Positions 24,396 through 36,649 of a stretch of DNA of 64,000 nucleotides are shown here, piece by piece; the stretch's first letter is position 1; each line of letters opens with the position of its first letter. Source of the DNA: Siphonodentalium dalli (Eukaryota > Mollusca > Scaphopoda > Gadilida > Siphonodentaliidae); contig CP136061.1 of the NCBI GenBank assembly GCA_032622095.1, forward strand, positions 14,025,287 through 14,089,286, given 5' to 3'. The notes beneath the pieces were generated by a model. That model saw only the letters and a program-made list of their open reading frames with translations, searched no databases and had not been told where the DNA came from. Made by a program: the position numbers and the translations under genes.

Positions 24396-25047
24396 TACCC
24401 CGGTAAATATATAATACATGTTTACAAAGAGATAATCCACCTTTATACCCCGGTAAATATATAATACATGTTTACAAAGAGATAATCCACCTTTATACAC
24501 CGGTAACTATATAATACATGTTTATAAAGAGATCATCCACCTTTATACGCCGATAACTATATAATACATGTTTAACAAGAGATAATCCACCTTTATTACC
24601 CCGGTAACTATATAATACATGTTTACAAAGAGATAATCCACCATTATACCCCGGTAACTATATAATACATGTTTACAAAGAGATAATCCACCTTTATACC
24701 CCGGTAACTATATAATACATGTTTACAAAGAGATAATCCACCTTTATACCCCCGTAAATATATAATACATGTTTACAAAGAGATAATCCACCTTTATACC
24801 ACGGTAAATATATAATACATGTTTACAAAGAGATAATCCACCTGTATTCCCCGGTAACTATATAATACATGTTTACAAAGAGATAATCCACCTTTATACC
24901 CAGGTAACTATATAATACATGTTTACAAAGAGATAATCCACCTTTATACCCCGGTAACTATATAATACATGTTTACAAAGAGATAATCCACATTTATACC
25001 CCGGTAACTATATAATACATGTTTACAAAGAGATAATCCACCTTTAA
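24340..25047. repeat. 50-bp satellite, about 14 copies
   Basis: The unit TTTATACCCCGGTAACTATA, TAATACATGTTTACAAAGAG, ATAATCCACC repeats with a 50-bp period and few changes. It starts within the right arm of the inverted-repeat element at 23865-24395. Confidence 0.93.
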
Positions 25048-26060
25048 ATGTATATATAGCAAAGTGGTATGGGAATTGTGCGATTGCACGCAAGCAAATT
25101 GACCATTATAGTATTTCCACGACCAAATGAGAACACAGCGTGACATTGACCTACCCTCAGGAATCCTGTCATTAAAATATCACTGCTGCAACAGAACCAC
25201 TGTCGAGTGGGACGTGGTGGAATAGCGAGCGTGTGTTAAGCGCCTGTGATTCTGATATTTGCAAAGAATACATTCATATTGTCCGCGTCCTGGATATTCC
25301 CCCCGAACTCCTGTCAAAATAGGAATGCAAGTGCCTTGTGGTCTGACAACTAGTTTCCTCACTAATTACTGCTTGGAATTACTAGGAATTACTGCTTGGA
25401 AACTATACACACTATCAACCTATTTTTTTGTACGAAACTTCCAATGAATTATTATGAACGAAGCATGAATTTCCAATTGCTAAATAATTAGAACAAAGTT
25501 AGGCGTGAGACAACCTGCCCCTGTCGTCACTTTTTCTGATATTGATAATAGTATATAATAATAATATTTTTGTTTGCTGTTTAAAAATCTGGATTGTATT
25601 TTCGTTATCGTTGCTTTATAATACTGGCCTGGTATATTCCATTTTGGCTCTATCGAATAAGCGAAATCTTAAGCGAACCCCATTGAATTGTTCAACTAAT
25701 ATATCAATATCTCCCACTAAATATGGTTATTATAAATGTATCACTTAACAGGTCTTTTATTATTTGTGCATTTTAAACTAATGGCTATTTGAGTCTAAAC
25801 AATGACGGTAGCAACACATTAAAATTGGGTTTGAAAATGGCATGTATTGCTCGGAAACTCGCAACTTGTTATTGGTCTGAAATTGACAATTGGAGTTGAT
25901 TATATAAAGGTATGGAACCACTTTATTTTCGAATGTCCCCTCTGGTGGCCACACTAGACAAATAAATGTTACCCCATTTGACATAATGATTTTCTGACAG
26001 CAAATACACCTTAAAGACATGTTATGGACTTGTTCGTGTGTGTGAAACTGTTAAGTTGGT
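25048..26060. other. No gene seen (within intron 1)
   Basis: Unassigned. Short ORFs on both strands lack domains. Confidence 0.4.
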
Positions 26061-26061
26061 A

Positions 26062-26390
26062 TAAATGCGCTATGCCAACTGGAGGAATGTGACATTCTAC
26101 TAACATCGCCGAAAATTTCAGGCAAATCGACTGTACAAATCAATAGAAAACATCGTGTGAACTTACGCTCAATTGTAAATATTTACTAATCGATTCGGGA
26201 CGCATCTATCGGCGATAAAGTAACGAAAACGATTTCGCCATCGAAAGTCACTTTATTTAATTAATATATAAGAATGACGACGTGTGTAGTTAATTTGGAT
26301 ATAATATTTGTAAAAGTAACTACTTTGAGCAAGATTATTCTCCATTTCTATTTTATCACCCAACCTGAGTGTTTCACACCACTTTAACTC
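26062..26390. mobile_element. Dispersed repeat, inverted copy at 33612-33930
   Basis: GCGCTATGCCAACTGGAGGAATGT...ACATCGCCGAA...GTAAATATTTACTAATCGATTCGGGAC...ATATATAAGAATGACG matches the reverse complement of 33612-33930 over about 320 bp. No clear TIR; the class is unknown. Confidence 0.65.
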
Positions 26391-26518
26391 ACGAGGGACG
26401 GGTTGGACCTATAGTCCAAGTGGTCTCTTAACTCACGAGGGACGGGATGGACCTATAGTCCAAGTGGTCTCTTAACTCACGAGTGACGGGGTTGGACATA
26501 TAGTCCAAGTGGTCTCTG
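26383..26518. repeat. 44-bp tandem repeat, three copies
   Basis: TTAACTCACGAGGGACGGG...GGACCTATAGTCCAAGTGG repeats three times. Each unit contains the palindrome GGACCTATAGTCC. It abuts the end of the dispersed repeat at 26062-26390. Confidence 0.85.
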
Positions 26519-26802
26519 AAAAGTAAACTCATTCACGTGTTATGTGACATTCGTTTGTTTTTGTGTGAATCATCTATGACTTCCTGTAAGCAGTCTGCCT
26601 CTTTACTGTTCAATACTCCATTATGTTCATACTCCACCTCTCAGCCGTGGTATACCACGAGAGCTGAAACCCGATATGCGTGATATTTCATTGCCTTTAA
26701 CTGGGGAAGGGGTCCCAAAACATGGAAGAATAAGGTTTGTTATGTGGTCAGCCAGTTGTTGTCGATGTCCCCATTATGTTTGTTGAAAATTTATCTAAAT
26801 TA

Positions 26803-27141
26803 GTGTGTAAGCCATGATAGAATAGCCTTATTAGTGTGTATGCCATGACAGAATAGCCTTATTAGTGTGTATACCATGATAGAATAGCCTTATTAGTGTG
26901 TATGCCATGATAGAATAGCCTTATTAGTGTGTATGCCATGGTAGAATAGCCTTATTAGTGTGTATGCCATGATAGAACAGCCGTATTAGTGTGTATGCCA
27001 TGATAGAATAGCCTTATTAGTGTGTATGCCATGATAGAATAGCCTTATTAGTGTGTATGCCATGATAGAATAGCCTTATTAGTGTGTATGCCATGACAGA
27101 ATAGCCTTATTAGTGTGTATGCCATGATAGAATAGCCTTAT
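26803..27141. repeat. 31-bp minisatellite, about 11 copies
   Basis: The unit TTAGTGTGTATGCCATGATA plus GAATAGCCTTA repeats with few substitutions. Confidence 0.93.
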
Positions 27142-27421
27142 TTCTGACGCACAACAACGGTGTTGGAACAGCTAAAAGTAGACAACATCCCTGGACCATT
27201 GTATATTTGAGACTATACCGTATGCATATTGAATCTTGTAAATGGTCTCAGGCTGGTGTAAGTTCTTCAATATGGCAGTCGGTCTCCACATGTTAGAACA
27301 ATCACGTTTTGTGTCTGACAATCTCTTTAGTAAATTGTTACATGCTGCTTGCTGTTAACCTGCATTTAAATTAAATATTTAAATGTTGTATATCCAGATA
27401 AAATAACCATTTGTGTCACTG

Positions 27422-27931
27422 TCACGCCCAGCATTTGGGGATAGTCAACATCTGGAGAATGTAGTTGTTTGGAGCCTTCGAATATGCATTGGGGTATACA
27501 AAGTGTACAGAACAATAATTAATTTTCTGTTTGTGTCCCCTCCAAGTATGGGGCACCACTGTCTCATCAAATCTAGGATTTCGCAAGAGTTTATCCCATA
27601 AGATCCCGTATTCTCTATGTCTGGCATTTGGATTAAAGAGAATTTCCAAAGCATAAAAAGCACCGTTTTTGTCAGCCGGTTCTCTAAAGGAAATCAGACT
27701 GCCCTAAGGTAAACTATTCTATGTCCCGATAATTATTCCTCTTATCACGTAACCAACATCCCGGGACAACATACGCACTTGGTCGGTCGCAGCCTTCGGA
27801 TATGGTAGTTGGGCCACACATATTTGGCAAAGATAATGTTTCTTTTTTGTGGAAGCCGTGCTTTTGGTGAATGGTCCACGGCTTCCATAGATCATGTTAC
27901 CCTTATCATTTCTGTATTGTTCTTTCCTCAA
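27422..27931 (-). pseudogene. Possible decayed reading frame, unknown
   Basis: One minus-strand frame stays open over about 170 codons except for two close TAG stops (near 27717 and 27702). Downstream it reads as ordinary-looking protein (REPADKNGAFYALEILFNPN, then PHTWRGHK). I do not recognise the family. Frame continuity across both stops is the only support; it could be chance. Confidence 0.25.
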
Positions 27932-28134
27932 TAATAAGAAAAAAGAATAGTAGGGGAGTATGAATCAGACTTGGGTAATATCGTAAACTAGTATAGCAGT
28001 ATGCAACCAAGAACGCGAGAAAGTAACGTGATCTATAATATCATATAATAGTTATATACAACAAAACTAGATCTGGATACATTATGTCATGTTTCACGAA
28101 TTTAAATTTTTTTTTTTTTTTTTGAGGAGCTTTA

Positions 28135-28228
28135 AAACGTCATACTGTGGGTCTATGGTCGCGCGCCGTTACGTCATTCTGTGGGTCTATGGTCGCGCGC
28201 CGTTACGTCATACTGTGGGTCTATGGTT
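28135..28228. repeat. 34-bp tandem repeat, about three copies
   Basis: GTGGGTCTATGGTCGCGCGC plus CGTTACGTCATACT repeats. It follows a T18 homopolymer near 28108. Confidence 0.8.
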
Positions 28229-28439
28229 CACCGACATGTTTTTCTATTATTTTAACAGAATCATTTCGCGTAATCGGATTGCCAATCTGAAACTTGTTGT
28301 AATATCGGTACAACATTAGACTTATTGGTGAATATTAATAATCTTACAATTGTCCGATCGTAGCTATCCAATGTATTTAATAGTTTGTCATTTTAGTTGG
28401 CAAGCGATCAGTCCTATTTTGTTAATGTCAGTGAATGTT

Positions 28440-28810
28440 ATTTATAAGCTCTTTTTTCCGTTTTCATCGAAGATAAACACAACATATCCTCGCGGAAATA
28501 CGCACATTATCGACAGATAAAGTGAAATAGGTACATAATAATTTGATTATGAAATAAGCAGATAATGAACTCTCACCCGTTATTTAGTTTTATGGCGCAA
28601 GCCACAGTTAAAACACCTGTTAAAGAGCATTCACGTCGACAGTTGGCTTATTTGTGTCATTGTCCGCGTATACCATGCATAGAATAGCCTCATTATGAGT
28701 CGATAATGAGACTAAAATATTCTCATTTTCACCAAACGAAACGGTTCTAAGCAGGTTATCTACCTAAAATAATTTATATTATAAGCAGATAATGTGCTGA
28801 TTTTGTGGAG
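28440..28810. mobile_element. Dispersed repeat (copy 1), inverted at 62345-62705
   Basis: ATTATGAAATAAGCAGATAATG...GGCTTATTTGTGTCATTGTCCG...CGAAACGGTTCTAAGCAGG...ATAAGCAGATAATGTGCTG matches the reverse complement of 62345-62705. The last 70 bp recur again at 29178-29245. Confidence 0.65.
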
Positions 28811-28999
28811 ACAAGCTAATAAGCAAGTTAACTTCTGAAATTGCGCCAAAATGACTTTGCTAACGATGTATTTGTAAACTAAACACGAATCATGAAGTGG
28901 TGCTATTATTATTTATGATAGTTATGCTCCCCCGCCCATCGTCGATTGCCGTAAATTATAAAATCTCCTAAATTCGTGATAAATAAAAATCGTCTGCCG

Positions 29000-29166
29000 G
29001 GCGTTCTGGTCTCTGACCGTCTACTCGGACCATGGTTGGTTCATTTATCAACCCAGTGATCGTCATCCACGCGTTCTGGTCTCTGACCGTCTACTCGGAC
29101 CATGGTTGATTCAGTGATCGTCTGCCTCGCGTTCTGGTCTATGACAGTCTACTCGGACCATGGTTA
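29000..29166. repeat. Tandem repeat GCGTTCTGGTCTCTGACCGT, three copies
   Basis: Three copies of a 37-bp core (GCGTTCTGGTCTCTGACCGT, CTACTCGGACCATGGTT) with variable spacers around GATCGTC. Confidence 0.85.
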
Positions 29167-29248
29167 TCGACTCAAAACGAAACGGTTCTAAGCAGGTTAT
29201 CTACCTAAAATAATTTATATTATAAGCAGATAATGTGCTGATTTTCAA

Positions 29249-29434
29249 CATGCCTTCGTTACAAGTCGTCTGGACTACTGCAATTCTCTGTTGAACGGCT
29301 GCAACCAGTCTATCTTGGACAAAATCGAAAATGTGCAGAAATCTGCATCACGAGTTATTTTTATGAGCCGTAAATATGATCATGTCACGCCATTATTGAT
29401 GATATATAACCTCCGAAAAATTAACGGGCGCTGA
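29249..29434 (+). pseudogene. LINE RT thumb fragment
   Basis: A 62-codon frame, HAFVTSRLDYCNSLLNG, then DKIENVQKSASRV and KYDHVTPLL, ends in a stop. SRLDYCNSLLxG...NxxARxx...YDHxTPxL is the classic C-terminal RT signature of CR1/L2/jockey-type LINEs. It is truncated on both sides and begins right after the repeat tail at 29245. Confidence 0.8.
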
Positions 29435-29439
29435 TAATG

Positions 29440-30805
29440 TATATTCTCCTCTGAAGAACATCAAAGCAGCAATTTTCGGTGAACTGAGACAGACCAAATT
29501 CAAAAGTCATTGAGTGCAGTCAGCAGTGGGGTTACATTTTACGTGCATGACAGTATTGTGAATTACGAAAGACAGATACTTAAGTTTCACAAAATTATAA
29601 ACCGCCCAATTAACTCACAAGAGTCAACCGCTGGTGACTAGGATTACGAGACATACAATCTGTAGAAATTAGTCGGAGTTATGACGTCACAGGTCAGTCA
29701 TGACTTATGAGTCAGTCACAATTGTGTTGGCTTCAACGTACAAGTACCTGTGCAAACGACGATGGATCATATTCTTCAATTTCATCGAAACCTGATTTGA
29801 GAACCAAGTCGCAATGACATGTCGCCCAGTTACGGAGTCTGCTATTCTTTTGATCGAAACGCCTGTGATGCTGTGATATTGTTCTAATATATTTATGGAA
29901 TGGCGGATAATCTCGGAGATACGGGTCCAATTCTGAGACACACGTTATCACTGAATCAATCGCAAGCTTTTAGTAACGTACTACAGCTATGCTCTAATTA
30001 ATCATCCCCCTTGAACAAGGTTGTAGGGCATTAATGACACCGGTTATACCATACCGCCGTTCAACCACGGTCAAGTGGTTGATATGCGGCAACCGCAGGT
30101 AATCTTTCTACAGTACTATTAATAATATTTTGCGACCACTGTACTCCACACTAATTTTTCACATGGCCACCTTGTAAACACCCAGTCCAGCTTTTCATCA
30201 GCGCCATGCACCATGTTAACTATACACAAAACAATATTTCAATTAATAATTTGTTTACAGTTTAATCAACATTCGAAGTTGGTTGCTGACCGACATTCGC
30301 AACTACCAAGGCAGCGTCAAGCCATGCCAGAAATATACACTATGTTCTGGTTATAATGCTGACTTTAAAACGGTTCGAAGGTCGGCCATGGTAGGATTAA
30401 TCAATGTTAATAGTATCAACAACGTGGTAATATCGGTGGCCAATGTCGTTAAGGGGGGGGGGGGGGTCAATTAGAGCTTAGCTGTATACATACATGAACA
30501 TGTGGACCATTCCAATGTCCAGATGCATCATGTTCTTATCAAATCATGTGTGGCTATCATTTTGAGCGATTCGGCCATTTCCGCTTTGTTAGGATATAAC
30601 CTCATCCATAACTGGAAACCATATTCGCGAAATTCTACATTTTATGGCTCCGGTGATCAGACAATGACATTGACTCGTTGACGCATAGATGCGAATGGAG
30701 AATAATTTATTAACTATGGCTTTACCAAACTTTATCATATATTAAATACATTAAACTCTATTTGTGTTATCTTAGCATTTGTTCATATACTGATACAGCA
30801 CATTG
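29440..30805. other. No gene seen (within intron 1)
   Basis: Unassigned, with a G homopolymer near 30452-30465. Confidence 0.4.
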
Positions 30806-30808
30806 GAA

Positions 30809-31006
30809 GTGTACGATAAGCAAAACACTGAACACTGTGGCAATTTTTTTTTGGGAGAGTGATAATAATTATGGTAACCCATTCAACATATGCTTGTAGC
30901 GAGGACTAGTGAGCGCTATAGCGGTATTTTGCAAACAACATGGTGCCAGTTTTAATTAACCAAAGTTAATGGTCTCCCCATTGTTGAGTATTTTGCTTAT
31001 CGCACG
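30809..31006. mobile_element. MITE with ends GTGTRCGATAAGCAAAACAC (copy 2)
   Basis: Same 200-bp family as 10426-10627, sharing both termini and interior (GTGGCAATTNTTTTTTTGGG, TTTTAATTAACCAAAGTT). As at the first locus, a palindrome-rich array of the TTTGCGAT family lies immediately to the right. Confidence 0.75.
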
Positions 31007-31011
31007 CTATT

Positions 31012-32670
31012 TACAAAGGTTTGGGAGTTATCCCAAAGGTGTTTGTGATTTTTCGCAAAGTCGTTTTGTGATTTATCGCAAAGATTTGCTCCCCTGGCTG
31101 TGAATGACAGATCGGTCTGTTTTAGCACGACCGGGCAATTATAGATTGATAGGTTGTTCACTCAGACCTGTTTAAGATGTCTGATTTATAGTGTTTACAC
31201 AATAATAATTACACACAAATTAAAGAAATTTGGAAGATTATTTAATCCTGACCCAGACCTGTTTGAGATGTCTGAATTATAATGTTCACAGAAGCCCATT
31301 ATCGGCAAAAAGCCTTTGCGACAAATCTCAAACATCTTTGCGATAAATCGCAAAATATAATCGCCCAGTACGTAGTCTGAGAGTTATCGTAAAGATGTTT
31401 GATATTTATCGTAAAGGTTTGTGTGTTATCGCAAAGGTGTTTGTGGTTTTTCGCAAAGGTTTGCTCCCCTCATCACTCATGCATATGGCTGTGAATGACT
31501 GATCGGTCTATTTTAGCCCGACCTGTCATAGATTGATAGGTTGTTCACTCAGACCTGTTTAAGATGTCTGATTTATAATGTTTACTTTAATTACACACAA
31601 ATTAAGAAATTGTGAAGATTATTTCAGACAACAGGTCAGGGAAATCCTGACCCAGACCTGTTTAAGATGTCTCATTTATAATATTCACAGAAGCCCATTA
31701 GCACCAAAAAACCTTTGCGACAAATCTCAAACATCTTTGCGATATATCGAAAAATATAATCACACAGTACGTAGTCTGAGAGTTATCGTAAAGATGTTTG
31801 AGATTTATCATAAAGGTTTGCGTGTTATCGCAAAGTTGTTTGTGATTTTTCGCAAAGTTTTGCTCCTCTCACCATTAATGCATCTGGCTGTGAATGACTG
31901 ATCGGTCTAGTTTAGCCCGACCGTTCAATTATAGATTGATAGGTTGTTCACTGAGACCTGTTTAAGATGTCTGATTTATAATGTTTAGACACAAATTAAG
32001 AAATTTGGACGATTATTTCAGACAAATTTTACTCCACATGCAGGCAACAGGTCAGGGAAATGTCTGATTTATAATGTTTACAGAATCCCGATAGCGCCAA
32101 AAAATTTGCCACAAATCTCAAACATGTTTGCGATAAATCGTAAAATATAATCACCCAGTACGCAGTCTGAGAGTCATCGTAAAGATGTTTGAGATTTATC
32201 GTAAAGGTTTCGAGTTATCGCAAAGGTGTTTGTAATTTTTCGCAAATTTGTTTTGTGATTTATCGCGAAGGTTTGCTCCCCTTATCCCACATGCATGCTG
32301 GCTGTCAAAGAACGATCGATCTATTTTAGCCCAACCATGCTATTATAGATCGATTGGTGGTTTACCCAGACCTGTTGAAGATGTCTGATTTATATTTATA
32401 TTTATACAGTTCAAGTCCATTAGTGCCAATGCATAAAAATATATCTGCGATAAATCACAAACCAATGCGATTAATCACAAACCTTTTGTAATCAATCGAA
32501 AACCTTTACACTAAATCGCATATATTTATTGCAAAGTAGTTTGCGATTCGCAAAGGTTTGCGATTTATCGCAAGGTAGTTTTTTATTTATCGGGCTATTC
32601 TAGATTGATTGGTGTTTCATCCAGACCTGTTTCAAGATGTTTGATTTATAATGTTTACTTTAATATTATT
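31012..32670. repeat. Palindrome-rich tandem array, about 400 bp unit (array 2)
   Basis: The marker GGCTGTGAATGACNGATCGG occurs at 31096, 31487 and 31886, with a variant at 32300: spacings 391, 399 and 414. Each unit holds CAGACCTGTTTAAGATGTCT, then clusters of TTTGCGAT/ATCGCAAA half-sites and whole palindromes. The 107-residue frame at 31578-31901 is within this repeat and is not a gene. Confidence 0.88.
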
Positions 32671-33219
32671 GCACACAAATTAAGAAATTATTTTTGGACA
32701 TTCAGAACAATTTTACTCCACATGCAGGGATCTAGATATCAAACTTTGAATTAAGTACAAAATCACGATCAAGGTTCTATACTAATAAAAGTAATTTATG
32801 TATAATTCGGATTATTTCATTATCACTGTGAAATGGAGTCCGTGTGGTTTTGTACTTTATTCAATGTTTAAACGCCATAGCAACATTTGGAATCTAACAT
32901 GCCACATTGTTAAATTTGCCGTCGGCCATGTTCCGTAATTTCGAATGCTTGGTATCTGGGCAGGTTCTCAGCTTAGTACCTATATGTTTGGTTCTCTGGA
33001 GTACCACATTGCTAGGTACTATGCATAGCACCTAAGTGCTTCAGAGTACCTGTCTTTATATTCGGTACTTCATATAATATAATGGGTGTGTCAAGAAAGC
33101 GTGTATTTCTTGGCACTCCATATCGTGTGCGTCATGGCTTCGGTGACATAAAGGCAGAGTGGGTATTATATGCACAATGCCCGGATAGAACCTAAATATT
33201 TAGTAGGTAATCCAGAGTA
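32671..33219. other. No gene seen (within intron 1)
   Basis: Unassigned, with isolated GTACC/GGTAC words that lead into the next cluster. Confidence 0.35.
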
Positions 33220-33355
33220 CCAAACATTTTGGTACTCTAGAGTACCTAAACTTTTGGTACTCCAGAGTACCACTTTTGGTACTCCAGAGTACCAAACAGT
33301 TGGTACTCCCCCTGGGACAAAGCTTAGTACATACGTAGGTACTCTGAAGTACCTA
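33220..33355. repeat. Cluster of GGTACTC/GAGTACC palindromes
   Basis: Short units such as GGTACTCCAGAGTACC alternate with TTTTGG/CCAAA spacers about five times. Single relatives occur near 32999-33050. Confidence 0.7.
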
Positions 33356-33611
33356 ATATTTTAAGAGTGTAGGCGCAAAAAAAAAACAGAGGCAGACGGT
33401 ATCACCTCCAATATACCTTAGCGCCTATAGTGGTAATCCGCTATTACCGGGTGCATGGGCGTCAAGCCCCTTTGGGTATTTATTCAACAGGCCATGGCAT
33501 CCGCGATAATGTGCTTAATTTGTATAATTACTTATATGGCTGCATGCATGTAGCAATGTGATATCTACGGCGACGTAGGAGCATAGAACCGTCACAGCCT
33601 CTGCAGTTATT

Positions 33612-33930
33612 AAAGTGATGTGAAACACTCCGGTATGGTGATCAAATAGAAATGAAGAATAATCTTGTTCAAATTAGTAATTTTTACAAATAGTATATCC
33701 AAATTGACAACACACACCGTCATTCTTATATATTAATTAAATGCAGTGACTCTCGATGGCGAAATCGTTAGTTTATCGCCGATAGTTGGGTCCCGAATCG
33801 AGTAGTAAATATTTACAATTGAGCGTAGTTCTGTCGATGTTTTCTATCGAATGATACGGTCGATTTGCTTCAAATATTCGGCGATGTTAGTAGAATGTTA
33901 CATTCCTCCAGTTGTCATAGCGCCTGAATA
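33612..33930. mobile_element. Dispersed repeat (inverted partner of 26062-26390)
   Basis: It shares TGAAACACTC, ATATATAAGAATGACG (reverse), GTAAATATTTAC and ATTCCTCCAGTTGNCATAGC (reverse) with the first copy. Confidence 0.65.
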
Positions 33931-34029
33931 CTAATATGATGTTTAATCTGATATAACATATTTCTAATATGTTATAGTATATTATTATTATGATACATCA
34001 GATTAGTTAGTGACTGTGGAATATATGGA

Positions 34030-34053
34030 ACATACATATATATATATATATAG

Positions 34054-34088
<35 letters not shown>
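34030..34088. repeat. (TA)n microsatellite
   Basis: Nearly uninterrupted TA repeat with two AGC breaks. Confidence 0.9.
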
Positions 34089-34089
<1 letters not shown>

Positions 34090-34099
34090 CCGTCAACTT

Positions 34100-36640
34100 A
34101 AACCTCCAACTGGTTCACTAATCGTGAGTGTGGGGAGTGACCACAGTCAGTGATATATGCCCAGCTTGGTTCCCCATCTCTCATCTATTTCCCTAATATA
34201 TGTTATAGCGGATTAATATTCTACTAATTGCGGAATACCTGACTAGCTGGTTCCCATATCAACACAGGGATGTGGTGAACGGTGTGTGGGGTGAGGGGGG
34301 GGGGGGCACATTAAGTGATATTGGCCTATCTTGGGTATAATATGTTGCGCTAATCTCTCTCGCGTTCCATAATTAATCTTAACTTTCTCATAAACGCAAA
34401 CTTGGACAACTGGGTTGAATATTTCGAGATGTTGAATGTTTTCTGATTATGGACAAGTATACATTGTCCACCACCTGGACGCACAAGTGAGCTGTTATAT
34501 GTGTGTTAGATGTCTGACTTTGCGTGAACAACTTTAATGCCATTGACATGTGTGAATGTTGTTATGTGGCACGCATATGAGACCGACCACAACATTGAAT
34601 GTTAACCGTTAGTCCCTGAATATCGCGTCCAATGTCTTACACGGATATCCCGTTGCCATCCCTGCCAGCAATATGTTGGTCCCACATATCATTATTCGCA
34701 TTTTTATTAACAGAGCAATGCGCTATCAGGTTAAATATTGTCAACTTACTTTTTTTTAAATAAGTTAGATATGTTTGCTTTTGGTAGCGAAATCCTTGAA
34801 AGCGTGAGGTGCCAGTTAGAAAATTCAAACAAAGTACATGGGGGTCAAATTTCCCAGAGGTAAAACATTTTGGTATGGTCTGGTTCATAGGGGTGCAATA
34901 GGAAATTATTCAGTTTGGGAACCACACCCTCCCCGACAAAAATCACCCACGTCCCATTATTTTTAAATTTAGTTTTATGACAACGTTTCTGTCGTAAATG
35001 TAACAAAAATCAATCGCATTAAAAGTAAAAATTGGAATGTGAATTTGGGTGATATCAAGGATGTGAATATGGACATTTGGATAACCCATCAACCCATCAA
35101 CCCATCAACCCATTATAATATAGCTAAATATACATAATTTATATATATCAGAAAATCTTTGACAAAACCAGACGCGCTTTAATGTCGCATCTCGATGACA
35201 CCACACAGAGCCATCGATAGCTTGCATTCACGTCAGGCCAAGAATGTTGTATCGCCAGTGTCACACCTATTAAGATGCTATATATCTCATAACATGCGTT
35301 TAAACAAACATATTTAGTTGACTAAACATTTGCGAAGACAACATAGCAAAGCACTAATTAAAAAGTGTGAGAACATAATGAAACTGTTATTTTTTTGTGA
35401 TACCAATTCTTCCATATTTCAAAATCCGCCATTCGTCAAAGTTTTTCCACGTGACGATTTTGGGTCATGCAATTGGTCAAGGGGACACGACATTATAGCA
35501 TGGATAAATTTTGCCCATACAACAAGATTGCACAGAATTTATCGTGGGAACAGTTGGCAGTTATTCATTTCCACGCAATTTGTATATTTGTTGAAAGCTT
35601 TTCTCAAAATAATCTTTCTAAAACGATGACTCCAGTGGTCTTAAAAACAAGATACGTGAATTCTGGTGAACGAAAATAAAATACGTGGTCGGAAATCATT
35701 ATCTTTATTGACAATTGGAGGCGGGGGCTTCATTTCTCATATGATTCGCCTCCTTCGACAATTGACACCACTTCCATGAAAATTAAATAGTATTCCACAA
35801 AACTCTCGGGATAAGTCTATGACAAAGAGATTTCCTACAGAGTTCTGTAGAATAATTTTCATTATAGTCAGATTATGTGGAGGTCTGCAAACAGGTTCGG
35901 ACTCTAAGGTACGGATTACAGTGGACAATTCGCTGTGTTGGTATACCACCAACACAGCGAATAGATGGACGGTGCCAATATTGGTGCCATTCCTGGGGCA
36001 CCTGTGCTTACCATTTTGGATTTATACGCAAACTATATATATTCACCGGTATGCAACATGGACGTGACTGCGTGGGGCACGATCCATTTGGGAAGGGGTG
36101 TAAGACCCGGAGCTTTCAATTTACAACTACCCCTCCCCTGTGTGATCCCGTCCCTGATACATGTTTCACCTGATTTGGAAATGCTCTAAAACGAAAATCA
36201 AAACAAAACTCAACTTGAAGCAAAATCTATCCAACGAAAGCGAATTTATTCTCGCCGGTTTCATAAGTGATTACTATAAACCGTTTCACCATAAGACGAA
36301 CATCATTTTCAAAAACGGGTATGAATTAATTCCGTGAGTACAATATAATGAGTTATCATACATGTACGAACGCAAGCGGCCCGACGGCCATGTGCGTTTG
36401 AGCATCACCGTTACGAAATTGAGTCTTCTGAACATATATGTTCTAATATGAACACGGACTGTTCAATAATTGAACACATCTGGAGCCGAACACACTCATA
36501 TATGCATTTTGTATTTGCAGTGTACACGCACCCGTATTAATAAGATAGAGCTAGGATAGAACTGAGAAATATTTTAAATAGAAAACAAGTTATCTTACGA
36601 GAGCAGATTACACAATTCAGGAGTGAGAAATCGGGCAATT
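34100..36640. other. No gene seen (within intron 1)
   Basis: Unassigned. A frame at 35318 starts with KHLRRQHSK, faintly like the end of a BED/C2H2 finger, but nothing supports it. A triplication of CATCAACCCAT is near 35085-35112. Confidence 0.4.
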
Positions 36641-36649
36641 TCTATAGCT

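Noticed and set aside
31578-31901. 107-residue + frame as a gene
   Set aside because: It lies inside the roughly 400-bp palindrome-rich array and its sequence repeats in neighbouring units.
35318-35629. BED-type or hAT transposase fragment
   Set aside because: Only KHLRRQHSK resembles a finger end; no other zinc ligands or hAT motifs follow.
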